A DNA stretch of 64,000 bases from Bacillota bacterium (GCA_023415305.1 JAEZKZ010000099.1:1-64000); one strand, 5' to 3'; numbered from the stretch's first letter, positions 36,501-45,484 are shown. Notes: generated by a model from the letters alone, not told the origin. Made by a program: numbers and translations.

Positions 36501-36687
36501 AAACATATCGGAATAGTATATTTTAACTTGCAGCGTGAAGGGCGAGTAGATATGATTATCCCACAGTACCCATTATTAATAATGGCACTGTATTCGGTAA
36601 AGTACTTGGAGCAGTAGCAAAGACGGAATTAATTAAGAGGATTGATTCTGCCTTATTAATAAATCTAATTAAAAGGAGAATAAATTT

Positions 36688-37866
36688 ATGGCTAGATTAT
36701 TTACTTCAGAATCAGTAACGGAAGGACATCCGGACAAAATATGCGATCAGATATCAGATGCAATACTGGATGCACTAATAGAACAGGACCCATACTCAAG
36801 AGTAGCTGCTGAAACAACAGTTGCAACAGGATTGGCTTTAGTAGTAGGTGAAATTTCAACTAATGCATATGTTGATATACCAAAAATTATAAGAAATACG
36901 ATCAGAGAAATAGGTTATACAAAAAATGCAGATGGCTTTGAGGCTGATTCAATTGCGGTTTTGACTTCAATTGATGAACAGTCGGCTGATATCGCACTTG
37001 GTGTTGACAAGGCTTATGAGTCAAAGGTCAGTAACTCAAATGAAGACTTTGGTACAGGTGCAGGAGATCAGGGCATGATGTTCGGGTACGCAACCAACGA
37101 AACACCTGAATATCTTCCCATAACAATTTCATATGCTCACCGCCTGACCAGAAGGCTGACAGAAGTGAGAAAGAACGGTACTCTTGACTATTTGAGGCCT
37201 GACGGAAAATCTCAGGTGACTGTTGAATTCGACGACAAGGGTATTGCTAAAAGAATAGATACAGTTGTTATTTCAACACAGCATAGTGAAGAGGTAACAT
37301 TGCAGCAGATCAGGGAAGACATTATCAAATATGTAATCAAGGAAGTAATACCGGCTGATTTACTTGATGACCAAACCAAGTATTTTGTCAATCCTACCGG
37401 AAGATTCGTTATTGGAGGACCTCAGGGTGATGCGGGTCTGACAGGAAGAAAAATAATTGTTGATACATATGGCGGTGTTGGAAGACATGGCGGCGGAGCC
37501 TTTTCAGGAAAAGACCCTACAAAGGTTGACAGATCAGCAGCCTATGCTGCCAGATGGGTAGCTAAAAACCTTGTAGCTGCCGGCGTTGCAGACAAATTGG
37601 AAATTGAAGTTGCATACGCAATAGGAGTTGCCAGACCTGTTTCCATCTCAGTTGACACCTTCGGCACGGGTAAGCTTTCAGATGAGAAAATCGTTGACAT
37701 AATCGGTAAGGAATTTGACTTAAGGCCGGCAGCAATAATTGAGGCTCTGGACTTAAGAAAGCCGATTTACAAGCAAACAGCAGCCTACGGCCATTTCGGA
37801 AGAACTGATATTGATCTTCCCTGGGAAAGACTGGACAAAGTCGAAGCTATCAAAAAGTACTTATAA
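36688..37866 (+). CDS. metK: S-adenosylmethionine synthetase
   Basis: 392 residues, complete. Makes SAM from methionine and ATP. Signatures include TSESVTEGHPDKICDQISDA, GAGDQGMMFGYA (ATP-binding), and GGGAFSGKDPTKVDRSAAY (methionine/phosphate loop). AAAAGGAG lies 9 bases before the ATG. As first gene of an operon with two radical SAM proteins, it may serve as a dedicated SAM supply; whether the genome has another metK cannot be seen here. No SAM-sensing leader is recognised, and instead the promoter carries the 22-bp-spaced repeats. Confidence 0.98.
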   Translation: MARLFTSESVTEGHPDKICDQISDAILDALIEQDPYSRVAAETTVATGLALVVGEISTNAYVDIPKIIRNTIREIGYTKNADGFEADSIAVLTSIDEQSADIALGVDKAYESKVSNSNEDFGTGAGDQGMMFGYATNETPEYLPITISYAHRLTRRLTEVRKNGTLDYLRPDGKSQVTVEFDDKGIAKRIDTVVISTQHSEEVTLQQIREDIIKYVIKEVIPADLLDDQTKYFVNPTGRFVIGGPQGDAGLTGRKIIVDTYGGVGRHGGGAFSGKDPTKVDRSAAYAARWVAKNLVAAGVADKLEIEVAYAIGVARPVSISVDTFGTGKLSDEKIVDIIGKEFDLRPAAIIEALDLRKPIYKQTAAYGHFGRTDIDLPWERLDKVEAIKKYL

Positions 37867-37880
37867 GGAGAACAGCATCC

Positions 37881-39140
37881 ATGGCAATGGAATTATCGAA
37901 TAGAAACAAAACTGAGCTGACTCTGAAAGAGGTAATAGAAAAATATAGAGATGTATCTCCCTTCGCAATAATTAAAGCCGATGTACAACGTAGAACAGTG
38001 GTTTACAGTGAGAAGGCATTGGAAGCCGCCGATAAGAACATCCATCAGGTTCAGGCCAGAGGAATCTTTGGTTCGGTTGGAGAAAAGCACGACTATATGC
38101 CGGTATCTTTAATCCTGAGAGATGGACTTTCAATACTTACCGGCCCTGTTCCCACTTTAAGAAATGATCCTTATGTGGTGGATGTAGTAGATGGAAAGCT
38201 ATACCTTACTGATGGTGGAGAGCTTATTGAAGAAGTGGAATACTGGTATAAACCGGACTTTCAGGATAAGCTCACAACCTCAGGAAAACCCATGTGGCAG
38301 ATTGCGACAGCTAGGCCACAAAGATTGGATATCGACCCATACAGCTATTGTCACTTCTGGGATAAGGGAGACGGCTGCCGGTTCTGTAATATGGGAGCAA
38401 ATTTTCATAAAAGCAAACGTGAGTTCAATAAACCAGCCAGACTTGATCCGGAGGATGTTTTTGAAACAGTTCGGGAGGCATTAAAACAGCCGGGCCGCTT
38501 TACAAACATAAAAATGACAGCAGGTTCAATTTTAAGCGGTGAAGAGATTTTTGATGATGAGGTGGAAATGTATATTGAAATTCTGCAGGCTATAGGCCGG
38601 AACTTCAAAACAAAGAGATTCCCCAGTCAAATAATATCCTCTGCATTTTCTGAAAAGCAATTGGCGCGGATATATGAAAATACCGGGGTGATGTCCTTTA
38701 CCTCTGATATGGAAGTATTGAATGAAAAGCTGTTTTCCTCAATTTGTCCGGGAAAAAACAAGCATATTGGCTATAAAGAGTGGAAACGCCGCATATTTGC
38801 AGCCGTTGATATATTTGGAAGAGGAAATGTTAATACCGGAATTGTCGGAGGGATTGAAACAGCACAGCCTGGGGGCTTTACCACAGAAGAGGATGCTCTT
38901 AAAGCTACCCTTGAAGAAGCTGAAGATTTCGCACAGCACGGAGTAAGCACTGTACACTGTGTCTGGGTTCCATATCCGGGCTCAGTATTTCAGAATCAGA
39001 ATAATCCATCCCTTGAGTATTACGTGAAATTAAGCAAGGGGCTTTATGAGCTTCGTAAAAAGTATGGACTTTCAATAGATATGGATAACTATAGACGATG
39101 CGGCAACCATCCTGATTCAGATCTGGACCGGGTACTTTAG
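37881..39140 (+). CDS. Radical SAM protein, type A, CX8CX2C motif (copy A1)
   Basis: 419 residues. The putative cluster motif is C157-HFWDKGDG-C166-RF-C169, CX8CX2C rather than the canonical CX3CX2C. A SAM-binding glycine segment MTAGSI follows about 50 residues later, then TIM-barrel-like strands (FPSQIISSAF, GVMSFTSDMEVLNEKLF, NVNTGIVGGIETAQPGG). A further conserved Cys is in the C-terminal NYRRCGNHPDSD. The N-terminal ~150 residues form a domain (SPFAIIKADVQRRTVVYS...) of unknown role. It is a paralogue of the protein at 42636 and more distantly of the type B proteins. It starts 14 bp after metK. The reaction is unknown. Confidence 0.85.
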   Translation: MAMELSNRNKTELTLKEVIEKYRDVSPFAIIKADVQRRTVVYSEKALEAADKNIHQVQARGIFGSVGEKHDYMPVSLILRDGLSILTGPVPTLRNDPYVVDVVDGKLYLTDGGELIEEVEYWYKPDFQDKLTTSGKPMWQIATARPQRLDIDPYSYCHFWDKGDGCRFCNMGANFHKSKREFNKPARLDPEDVFETVREALKQPGRFTNIKMTAGSILSGEEIFDDEVEMYIEILQAIGRNFKTKRFPSQIISSAFSEKQLARIYENTGVMSFTSDMEVLNEKLFSSICPGKNKHIGYKEWKRRIFAAVDIFGRGNVNTGIVGGIETAQPGGFTTEEDALKATLEEAEDFAQHGVSTVHCVWVPYPGSVFQNQNNPSLEYYVKLSKGLYELRKKYGLSIDMDNYRRCGNHPDSDLDRVL

Positions 39141-39155
39141 AAAGGAGAATAAATT

Positions 39156-39620
39156 ATGGCTATAAAGCTTGAGAAAGAAACCATTGAACTGATTACTGGT
39201 GAAAAGGCTGTTAAGGTACTGGCAACCACGGATAAGAATGGTGAGCCTCATGTAGTTTTTAAAGGTTCAATAAATATTGACTCCGAAGGAAATCTAATTT
39301 TTCTGGAGCTTCTGGAGTCCTCAAGAACCAACAGCAATCTTGTATATAGCATTTGGTTCAAAAAAAAGGTTGCAGTATCAGTTAAATCCGATGATGGGAG
39401 AAGTGTTCAGATAAAAGGGACTCCTGTTAAGTGCCACATAACCGGGCCGGTATTTGAGCACTATTACAAATACATAAGACAGCGCATTGAAGATGCTGAT
39501 CTGGCTGCAGTATGGATAATAGAACCTGAAGAAGTAAGAGAAGAAACCTATAAGGTCAGAAAAGAGGAAGAGGAAAAAAATCATCCACTTTTATTGCATC
39601 TTGACAGGTTGGCAAAATAA
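39156..39620 (+). CDS. Pyridoxamine-5'-phosphate oxidase-like flavin protein
   Basis: 154 residues. It fits the FMN split-barrel superfamily: EKAVKVLATTDKNGEPHVVFKGSI at the N-terminus is the classic opening strand pair of these proteins, and KKVAVSVKSDD follows. A C-terminal acidic/Lys-rich helix (EEVREETYKVRKEEEEK) is present. Members use FMN, F420 or haem; the substrate is not assigned. It follows the radical SAM gene after 15 bp with an AAAGGAG site, in the same operon. Confidence 0.7.
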   Translation: MAIKLEKETIELITGEKAVKVLATTDKNGEPHVVFKGSINIDSEGNLIFLELLESSRTNSNLVYSIWFKKKVAVSVKSDDGRSVQIKGTPVKCHITGPVFEHYYKYIRQRIEDADLAAVWIIEPEEVREETYKVRKEEEEKNHPLLLHLDRLAK

Positions 39621-39621
39621 A

Positions 39622-39647
39622 TTAACGCTTAGCGTTATAAGGAGGCA
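39622..39647 (+). repeat. Hairpin-SD element upstream of the first binding-protein gene (short form)
   Basis: TAACGC-TTA-GCGTTA (6-bp perfect stem, 3-nt loop) followed directly by TAAGGAGG and then the ATG at 39653. Confidence 0.75.
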
Positions 39648-39652
39648 TTTCT

Positions 39653-40702
39653 ATGTTAGGAAATAAAAAGGTGAAAAGAGTGTTATCATTGGCTTTATCA
39701 ATATTACTTGTGACTGCGACTGTCGGATGCGGAGCCGTTGATACCTCTGTACAGAGCAGCGAAGCAAGTACCTCTGTGCAGAGCAGTGATGTCAGTACCT
39801 CGTCTGATAAAAATATTGTCATCAGATATGGTTATCAACCCGGTCATTCACAGGTTGTAATTGCTGATAAAAAGGGCTTCTTCAAAGAGGAATTTGAAAA
39901 GGACAATATCACTTTCCAATTCAGTAAATTCCAGTCCGGACCAGCGTTGGTTACCTCTCTGACAGCAGGTGAACTGGATTTCGGTCAAACTGGTGACATA
40001 CCAGCACTTTCAGCAAAGGCAAACAATGTTGATATTAAAGTAGTTGGAAAATATATCAGTTCTAGCCAGGTTAACAGCCTGCTTGTAACCAAAAAGTCAG
40101 GAATAAAGTCCATAGCAGAATTAAAAGGTAAAAAGGTCGGCGTGACCATTGGATCAACCTGCCATCAGCTGCTATACATATATTTGGAATCAGTGAATCT
40201 AAAGCCGGAGGATATTCAACAGGTTAACCTTGTACCTGGTGACATAGTATCAAGTCTTGTATCAGGAAATATTGATGCAGCAGTTACCTGGGAGCCATAT
40301 TCAAGCACTACTTTGGCAAAGGGCATAACTGATAAATTAGCTGATGGTGTTGGTTATAAAAAAGAAGTCGATGTAATTATCGCCAATAATCCTTTCTTAC
40401 AACAGCATCCTGATGTAACTGCAAGAGTTCTGAAGGTCATTGACAAGGCAGGAAAATGGATAGCCAACAATCAGGAGGAGGCGCTTAAGCTCGTTGGAGC
40501 TGACGCCGGTGTAGACCCAAGTGTTCTGGCACCAATGTTCTCCAAAGTAGTTGTTGATGATATAGGCTTAAGTGCTGAGGATATAGCTTCAATAAAGGAA
40601 TCACAGGCATTCCTGAGAAAATATCAGATCATTAAGAAGGATGTAGACGTTGATTCACTTGTAGATACCCAATACTTAAAATTAGCAGGTATTCAAAAGT
40701 AA
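39653..40702 (+). CDS. Sulfonate/NitT-TauT-type substrate-binding lipoprotein (module 1)
   Basis: 349 residues. A lipoprotein signal ends near TATVGC, followed by a Ser/Thr-rich linker with a tandem TSVQSSEAS / TSVQSSDVS repeat. The mature domain is SsuA-like: IVIRYGYQPGHSQVVIADKKG, GELDFGQTGDIPALSAKA, LKGKKVGVTIGSTCHQLLY, and the AVTWEPYSS strand typical of aliphatic-sulfonate and nitrate binders. It captures a small ligand for the permease and ATPase encoded just downstream. The ligand class (sulfonate, taurine or similar) is an inference from family only. Confidence 0.88.
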   Translation: MLGNKKVKRVLSLALSILLVTATVGCGAVDTSVQSSEASTSVQSSDVSTSSDKNIVIRYGYQPGHSQVVIADKKGFFKEEFEKDNITFQFSKFQSGPALVTSLTAGELDFGQTGDIPALSAKANNVDIKVVGKYISSSQVNSLLVTKKSGIKSIAELKGKKVGVTIGSTCHQLLYIYLESVNLKPEDIQQVNLVPGDIVSSLVSGNIDAAVTWEPYSSTTLAKGITDKLADGVGYKKEVDVIIANNPFLQQHPDVTARVLKVIDKAGKWIANNQEEALKLVGADAGVDPSVLAPMFSKVVVDDIGLSAEDIASIKESQAFLRKYQIIKKDVDVDSLVDTQYLKLAGIQK

Positions 40703-40776
40703 AAAGTCAAAGCAATTTCTATATAAATCACTATTCTGGCTTTTACTGCTTTTGCAATAATGTTTAAACCGCCTGA

Positions 40777-40815
40777 GCAGGGTGAATGTAATTCATCCTG
40801 CCTGCGTTATTTTAT
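40777..40815 (+). terminator. Attenuating hairpin between binding protein and permease
   Basis: GCAGGGTGAAT-GTA-ATTCATCCTGC (40777-40801, one G-T pair) followed by CTGCGTTATTTTATTG. The T-tract is imperfect, so partial read-through is likely; such leaky terminators often keep the binding protein more abundant than the membrane parts. Confidence 0.7.
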
Positions 40816-40913
40816 TGTCTAGGAAAGTATAAATTTTTTGTGTAAAAATGAGTATTAAAATAATGGCCTAAATAATTGACTATAGCGGATTTTCCCGGGG
40901 GTGAAGTTGGTAT

Positions 40914-41708
40914 ATGAGTTTTAAAATGAATAGTAAATTAAGTCGATTTGATAAACGCCTGAATATTTTTCTAATGTTTCTTACACCTGTCCTTATAGTA
41001 GCTGCATGGCAAATAGCCAGTGACAACGGCAAAATAAATGCATCGGTTTTGCCTTCACCGTTTACAATTGGCGACACACTGGCTGCCATGGCACAAAGCG
41101 GAGAATTGTTTCAGCATTTGAGTGTCAGCCTTCTTCGTGTATTAAAGGGATATATTATTGGATGTTTGCTGGGAATAACAGCAGGAACACTAATGGGGCT
41201 AATCATAAAATTCGAGAGTGCCATGACTCTGGTCTTTGGTATAATCCGCCCAATCCCTATAATTGCGTGGGTCCCCATATTAATTCTCTGGATGGGGATT
41301 GATGAATCCTCTAAAGTGACAGTAATAGCCTTCGGTACTTTTTTCCCGGTAATGCTTAATACCGTCTATGGTATTCAAAGCACAGATAAAAAATATCTTG
41401 AGGTAGCCTACTCTTTGGAAAAAAGTCCTGCGAGAATTTTATTCAAAGTTATCTTCCCGTCAGCGCTGCCGGCAATTTTTACAGGTATACGTATTGGTCT
41501 TGGAATAGCCTGGATGAGTGTTGTTGGTGCAGAACTGATAGCAGCTTCCTCCGGAATAGGTTATCTTATATCATATGCCGGACAACTGTCTCAGCCTGAT
41601 GTTATGCTGGCCGGTGTAATTTCTATAGGAGTAGTAGGACTGCTGCTTGACATATTGCTTAGAATAATTGAAAAGCTGGTTCTGAAATGGAATATAACCA
41701 GTAAATAA
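40914..41708 (+). CDS. ABC transporter permease, SsuC/TauC type (module 1)
   Basis: 264 residues with six hydrophobic helices. The BPD_transp_1 EAA-type loop is visible at EVAYSLEKSPARILFKVIFPSALPAIFTGIRIGLG, and PIPIIAWVPILILWMGIDESSKV is characteristic of NitT/TauT permeases. It forms the homodimeric channel with the ATPase at 41747. The ATG at 40914 has GGGGGTGAAG upstream at about 10 bases. Confidence 0.92.
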   Translation: MSFKMNSKLSRFDKRLNIFLMFLTPVLIVAAWQIASDNGKINASVLPSPFTIGDTLAAMAQSGELFQHLSVSLLRVLKGYIIGCLLGITAGTLMGLIIKFESAMTLVFGIIRPIPIIAWVPILILWMGIDESSKVTVIAFGTFFPVMLNTVYGIQSTDKKYLEVAYSLEKSPARILFKVIFPSALPAIFTGIRIGLGIAWMSVVGAELIAASSGIGYLISYAGQLSQPDVMLAGVISIGVVGLLLDILLRIIEKLVLKWNITSK

Positions 41709-41746
41709 ATTTTATTAACTTTAATCAATAAAACGGAGGTAACCTG

Positions 41747-42547
41747 ATGGCTGATGCAGATAAAAAAATTCTGGAAATAAAAAATTTAGATATTAACTTT
41801 ACTATTGATTCGGGCACACTTCAGGTTTTAAGAAATATAAACCTTACAATTTCAAAAGGTGAATTTATTTGTATAGTGGGAGCCAGTGGCTGTGGTAAAA
41901 GTACACTGCTTCGGATAATTGGTGGCTTGGAGCAGGGCTATACCGGAAACTGTCTGTTTAAGGAGCAGGAGATAAAAAAGCCATCTGTAGACCGTGGATT
42001 CGTATTTCAGGAATCAAGACTATTTCCATGGCTTACGGTAGAAAAAAATGTGGAATTCGGACTCAGAGATGCCCCTGAAATAAAACAGGGAAATTCAAGG
42101 GATAAGAAAGATATAGTACAGCAGCACTTGGAACTGGTGGGGCTGGAGAATTTCGGAAAAGCTTATCCGTATCAGCTTTCGGGAGGAATGCAGCAACGCG
42201 CCAGTATTGCAAGGGCATTGGTAAATAACCCGGATATGCTTCTACTGGATGAACCCTTTGGTGCATTGGACGCCTTTACGAGAATAAATATGCAGCAGGA
42301 GATACTTAAAATCTGGCGCAAGGAAAAAACCACAATGATCCTGGTTACCCATGACATTGACGAGGCAGTTTACCTGGCTGATAGGGTTGTGCTGATGTCC
42401 CAGAGACCCGGGACAATAAAGAAGATTGTAAAAAATGATGTTCCAAGGCCACGAAGCCGAAAAAATCCCGAATATACAAAAATCAGGAATGAAATATTTG
42501 AGGAATTCTTTGCGGAATTTGAGACCGATATTGAGTATTTTATTTAG
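41747..42547 (+). CDS. ABC transporter ATPase, SsuB/TauB type (module 1)
   Basis: 266 residues. Walker A GASGCGKST, Q-loop FQESRLFPWL, signature LSGGMQQRASIARALV, Walker B MLLLDEPFGALD and switch His in LVTHDIDEA are all intact. The FQESRLFPWLTV sequence is diagnostic of nitrate/sulfonate/taurine importer ATPases. Energises the import system of module 1. It follows the permease after 38 bp with CGGAGG. Confidence 0.95.
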   Translation: MADADKKILEIKNLDINFTIDSGTLQVLRNINLTISKGEFICIVGASGCGKSTLLRIIGGLEQGYTGNCLFKEQEIKKPSVDRGFVFQESRLFPWLTVEKNVEFGLRDAPEIKQGNSRDKKDIVQQHLELVGLENFGKAYPYQLSGGMQQRASIARALVNNPDMLLLDEPFGALDAFTRINMQQEILKIWRKEKTTMILVTHDIDEAVYLADRVVLMSQRPGTIKKIVKNDVPRPRSRKNPEYTKIRNEIFEEFFAEFETDIEYFI

Positions 42548-42550
42548 CCC

Positions 42551-42612
42551 TAGCGATAGAGGAGTGAGCAATATTCATTACAATTTATGGCCGCGATGTC
42601 GGCTTAAAGTCA
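42551..42612 (+). repeat. Hairpin-SD element remnant upstream of the A2 radical SAM gene
   Basis: AGCGATAGAGGAGTGAGCAA then ATATTCATTACAATTTATGGCCGCGATGTCGGC aligns with the tandem-unit form seen at 43868 and 44064. Its second Shine-Dalgarno has decayed; a separate GGGAGG at 42625 serves the gene. Confidence 0.6.
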
Positions 42613-42635
42613 TATTATAGACTGGGAGGTCAATA

Positions 42636-43859
42636 ATGGAGAAATCACTAAGTCTTCAGGAAGTTATCAATAAATATAAAAACATATCACCCTTTGTCAT
42701 TATCAAAACAGATGTCCAGAGAAGAACCATTACCTATACGAAACGGGCGCTGGAAGCAGTAGACCCATCCATCCACCAGGTGGAATATATAGGGTATAAC
42801 GTGGATATGCAGACCAATGCCATTCCATGCTCGCTGATGCTAAGGGATGGAACTACTATTATGTCTGCGCCCTTTCCCACAAAACAGACTCCATATGTAG
42901 TTGATGTTATTGATGGGAAAACGGTTCTTACCGATAATGGTGAAATTATTGAGGAGGTCGAATATTGGTATAAGCCCGACTATTACAACAAGGTGACCAG
43001 TTCCGGGGTGCCAATGTGGAAGGTTGTAGGTGCACGTCCGCAGCGGTTGGATATAAACCCTTACCAATACTGCCATTTCTGGGACAAAGGACAGGGCTGC
43101 AAATTCTGTGCAATATCAGCTACATATCACAAGCACAAGGATCAAAAGGCTTTAAAACTAAATACCGAGGATATAGCCGAAAGTGTAGGAGAAGCTATCA
43201 AGCAACCCGGACGTTTTGCAAATATACTCCTTACCGGAGGTTCAATAATTCAGGGTAATGAACCCTTCGATGAAGAGTTGGAAAATTATATTGAAATACT
43301 CAAGGCTATAGGAAGAAATTTCAAAACCAGGAGATTCCCAAGTCAGCTGATTTCAACCGCGCTTAACGAAAGACAGTTGACACGTCTGCATGATGAAACC
43401 GGCCTAATGACTTATACAGCTGATATCGAAGTCCTGAATGAAGAAAAATTCAACTGGATCTGCCCGGGAAAGGCTAAATGGGTAGGCTATGAGGGCTGGA
43501 AAGAACGCCTTTACCTTGCTGTTGATATATTTGGGAAAGGAAATGTAAATACCGGTTTGGTTGGCGGAGTAGAGTTGGCTAAACCAAACGGCTTCAGCAG
43601 AGAAGAGGATGCTTTAAAGTCTACACTGGAAGAAGCCGAGATTCTGGCAGAACGAGGGGTAAATGCGGTATATTGCGTATGGAACACTCTTCCGGGAACC
43701 GTATTCCATGATCAGACAATTCCTTCCCTGGAGTATTATGTAAAATTGGCTGCCGGACTCCAGGGCCTCCGCCAGAAATATAACCTTCCTGTGGATCTGG
43801 ATAACTACAGACGCTGCGGAAATCATCCCGATGCTGATTTGGCAAGATGCCCGCTATAA
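42636..43859 (+). CDS. Radical SAM protein, type A, CX8CX2C motif (copy A2)
   Basis: 407 residues, close paralogue of the protein at 37881 over its whole length. Cluster motif C146-HFWDKGQG-C155-KF-C158. Shared landmarks are the N-terminal SPFVIIKTDVQRRTITYT, LLTGGSI, FPSQLISTAL, GKGNVNTGLVGG and the C-terminal NYRRCGNHPDAD. It differs in the N-terminal barrel strands and ends with Arg-Cys-Pro-Leu. Two paralogues in one operon suggest two related substrates or a heterodimer. The reaction is unknown. It is followed by tandem copies of the hairpin-SD element. Confidence 0.85.
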   Translation: MEKSLSLQEVINKYKNISPFVIIKTDVQRRTITYTKRALEAVDPSIHQVEYIGYNVDMQTNAIPCSLMLRDGTTIMSAPFPTKQTPYVVDVIDGKTVLTDNGEIIEEVEYWYKPDYYNKVTSSGVPMWKVVGARPQRLDINPYQYCHFWDKGQGCKFCAISATYHKHKDQKALKLNTEDIAESVGEAIKQPGRFANILLTGGSIIQGNEPFDEELENYIEILKAIGRNFKTRRFPSQLISTALNERQLTRLHDETGLMTYTADIEVLNEEKFNWICPGKAKWVGYEGWKERLYLAVDIFGKGNVNTGLVGGVELAKPNGFSREEDALKSTLEEAEILAERGVNAVYCVWNTLPGTVFHDQTIPSLEYYVKLAAGLQGLRQKYNLPVDLDNYRRCGNHPDADLARCPL

Positions 43860-43867
43860 CATATTTC

Positions 43868-43963
43868 ATGGCCAATTAACCTCCTTTATTCGCCGTATAG
43901 CGGATATGGGAGTAGATATATTTCATTACTATTTGTGGCCGCTATTACGGCTCATGGAGGTTA
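43868..43963 (+). repeat. 96-bp direct repeat, copy 1 (tandem hairpin-SD element with anti-SD)
   Basis: Differs at one base from 44064-44159. Contains ATGGCCAATTAACCTCC, a CGCCGTATAGCGG hairpin with ATGGGAG, a TTTCATTACTATTTGTG box, and a GCCG-CTATTA-CGGC hairpin with CATGGAGGTTA. TAACCTCC (43877-43884) is complementary to GGAGGTTA (43956-43963). No gene follows except a possible 11-codon ORF (TTG 43966 to TAA). Confidence 0.9.
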
Positions 43964-44018
43964 GCTTGAAAGACTTCGCTAAAGCTTGTCTTCCTAACTA
44001 ACCTATGAATTTATGGCC

Positions 44019-44063
44019 GTGCGAAATATTTAAAATATTTTATCAAATATTTTAAAAGCGCAC
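44019..44063 (+). repeat. Long AT-rich hairpin between the two 96-bp repeats
   Basis: GTGCG (44019-44023) pairs with CGCAC (44059-44063), enclosing AAATATTTAAAATATTT and AAATATTTTAAA arms around a TATC loop. No T-run follows. Confidence 0.75.
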
Positions 44064-44159
44064 ATGGCCAATTAACCTCCTTTATTCGCCGTATAGCGGA
44101 TATGGGAGTAGATATATTTCATTACTATTTGTGGCTGCTATTACGGCTCATGGAGGTTA
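44064..44159 (+). repeat. 96-bp direct repeat, copy 2 (tandem hairpin-SD element with anti-SD)
   Basis: Same as 43868-43963 except one C-to-T change. Here TTAACCTCC (44072-44080) can pair perfectly over 9 bp with GGAGGTTAA (44152-44160), the Shine-Dalgarno of the gene starting at 44162. That would hide the ribosome site. Confidence 0.9.
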
Positions 44160-44161
44160 AT

Positions 44162-45484
44162 ATGCTTAAATTTCAATATGAGGGTTCTGATTCTAACACT
44201 ATTTTTTCAAATATGGATGAACTTAAGAAAAGAGATGGAAACTGGAAAGAAGGGAAGACCTGGAGTCTTGTTTATTATGCCGGAGAAGAGATAACAAAAG
44301 TAGCTGAAGAAGCCTATTTAAAGTTTTTCCATGCAAATGCGTTAAATCCCACAGTATTCAACAGTCTCCGTCAATTTGAAAATGACATTCTATCAATGGC
44401 TGCCGACCTGTTTCACGGTGATGAAGAGACTGCAGGAAGTCTGACCAGCGGAGGCAGCGAGAGTATTCTGATGGCTGTTAAAACATACAGAGATGAGGCT
44501 AGGGCTCTTCATCCGGAAATAAAGGAGCCGGAGATGATTTTACCTGAATCAGCCCATGCCTCTTTTGAAAAGGCGGCTCACTATTTTGGTGTCAAGGCTG
44601 TGCATATACCGTTAACTGATGAGTATAAAGCAGATTTAAAAGCACTTGAACAGGCAATTACACCAAATACAATACTTATCGTGGGTTCAGCACCGGCATA
44701 TCCCCAGGGAATTGTTGATCCCATAGCTGAGATGGGTCAGCTTGCACTTAAGTATGGTCTAAGGTTCCACGTGGATGCGTGTCTGGGAGGATTCGTCCTG
44801 CCCTTTGTAAAGGATATCGGCTATCAGGTTCCTGATTTCGATTTTTCTGTTCAGGGGGTAAGTTCAATATCTGCTGATCTGCATAAGTACGGCTTTGCAG
44901 CAAAGGGAGTGTCGGCAATCCTTTACAGGAACAGTGAGCTCCGCAGATATCAGTATTTTGCATATGCAGACTGGCCGGGTGGCTTATTTGTATCACCTTC
45001 AGCCACAGGAACCAGACCCGGCGGAGCAATTGCCTCTGCATATGCGGTTTTGAACTATCTGGGCCGGAAGGGCTATAAGAAGCTTGCCCGGACTATTATG
45101 AACATAACCGAAAAACTCAAGGACGGCATAGCTGACATAACTGAACTGTACATACTCGGTAAACCTGAAGCCGGCGTCTTTGCTTTTGGCTCTGACAGTA
45201 TAAATATTCATACTTTGGCAGATATACTGGAGGAGAAGGGGTGGGTTATAGATCAGCAAACAAATCCGGACTGTCTGCATTTTATGGTGACGCCGGCCCA
45301 TGAAGCTGTTGTCGGAAGTTTTCTGAGTGACCTGAAAGCTGCTGTAACTGAAGTAAAGACTACCTCAGAGGCTTCAAACAGAAACAGTGCCGCACTTTAC
45401 GGTATGAAGGCAGCGCTGCCGTCGGGAAAAACGGAAGAATACCTGCTGGACAGCCTTAATAAGCTGATGGGCAGGAATAAGTAA
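44162..45484 (+). CDS. PLP-dependent decarboxylase/lyase (GadB / sphingosine-phosphate-lyase fold)
   Basis: 440 residues. Fold-type I, group II decarboxylase family. PLP-site landmarks are SLTSGGSESILMAVKTYRDEA, ESAHASFEKAAHYFG, FHVDACLGGFVLPF (cofactor Asp) and SADLHKYGFAAKG with the Schiff-base Lys at about residue 242. Relatives include tyrosine/aspartate decarboxylases and S1P-lyase-like enzymes, so the substrate is open; an amino-acid or sulfo-amino-acid substrate would fit the neighbourhood. The frame extends to an ATG at 44102, but those 20 codons are the repeat element, and ATG 44162 follows GGAGG. Confidence 0.85.
   Translation: MLKFQYEGSDSNTIFSNMDELKKRDGNWKEGKTWSLVYYAGEEITKVAEEAYLKFFHANALNPTVFNSLRQFENDILSMAADLFHGDEETAGSLTSGGSESILMAVKTYRDEARALHPEIKEPEMILPESAHASFEKAAHYFGVKAVHIPLTDEYKADLKALEQAITPNTILIVGSAPAYPQGIVDPIAEMGQLALKYGLRFHVDACLGGFVLPFVKDIGYQVPDFDFSVQGVSSISADLHKYGFAAKGVSAILYRNSELRRYQYFAYADWPGGLFVSPSATGTRPGGAIASAYAVLNYLGRKGYKKLARTIMNITEKLKDGIADITELYILGKPEAGVFAFGSDSINIHTLADILEEKGWVIDQQTNPDCLHFMVTPAHEAVVGSFLSDLKAAVTEVKTTSEASNRNSAALYGMKAALPSGKTEEYLLDSLNKLMGRNK

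Noticed and set aside
36500..36687. SAM riboswitch (S-box) ahead of metK
   Set aside because: None of the conserved S-box core elements (such as CTTATCAAGAGAGG near the 5' end) is visible; only a short palindrome and AT-rich leader are seen.
39622..39822. Small minus-strand ORF over the SBP1 signal region
   Set aside because: It overlaps the lipoprotein signal and linker of a strong gene and has no ribosome site.
43868..44159. CRISPR array or phage attachment site
   Set aside because: Only two long copies, containing ribosome sites and hairpins in the sense direction of the next gene; no spacers, cas genes or integrase.
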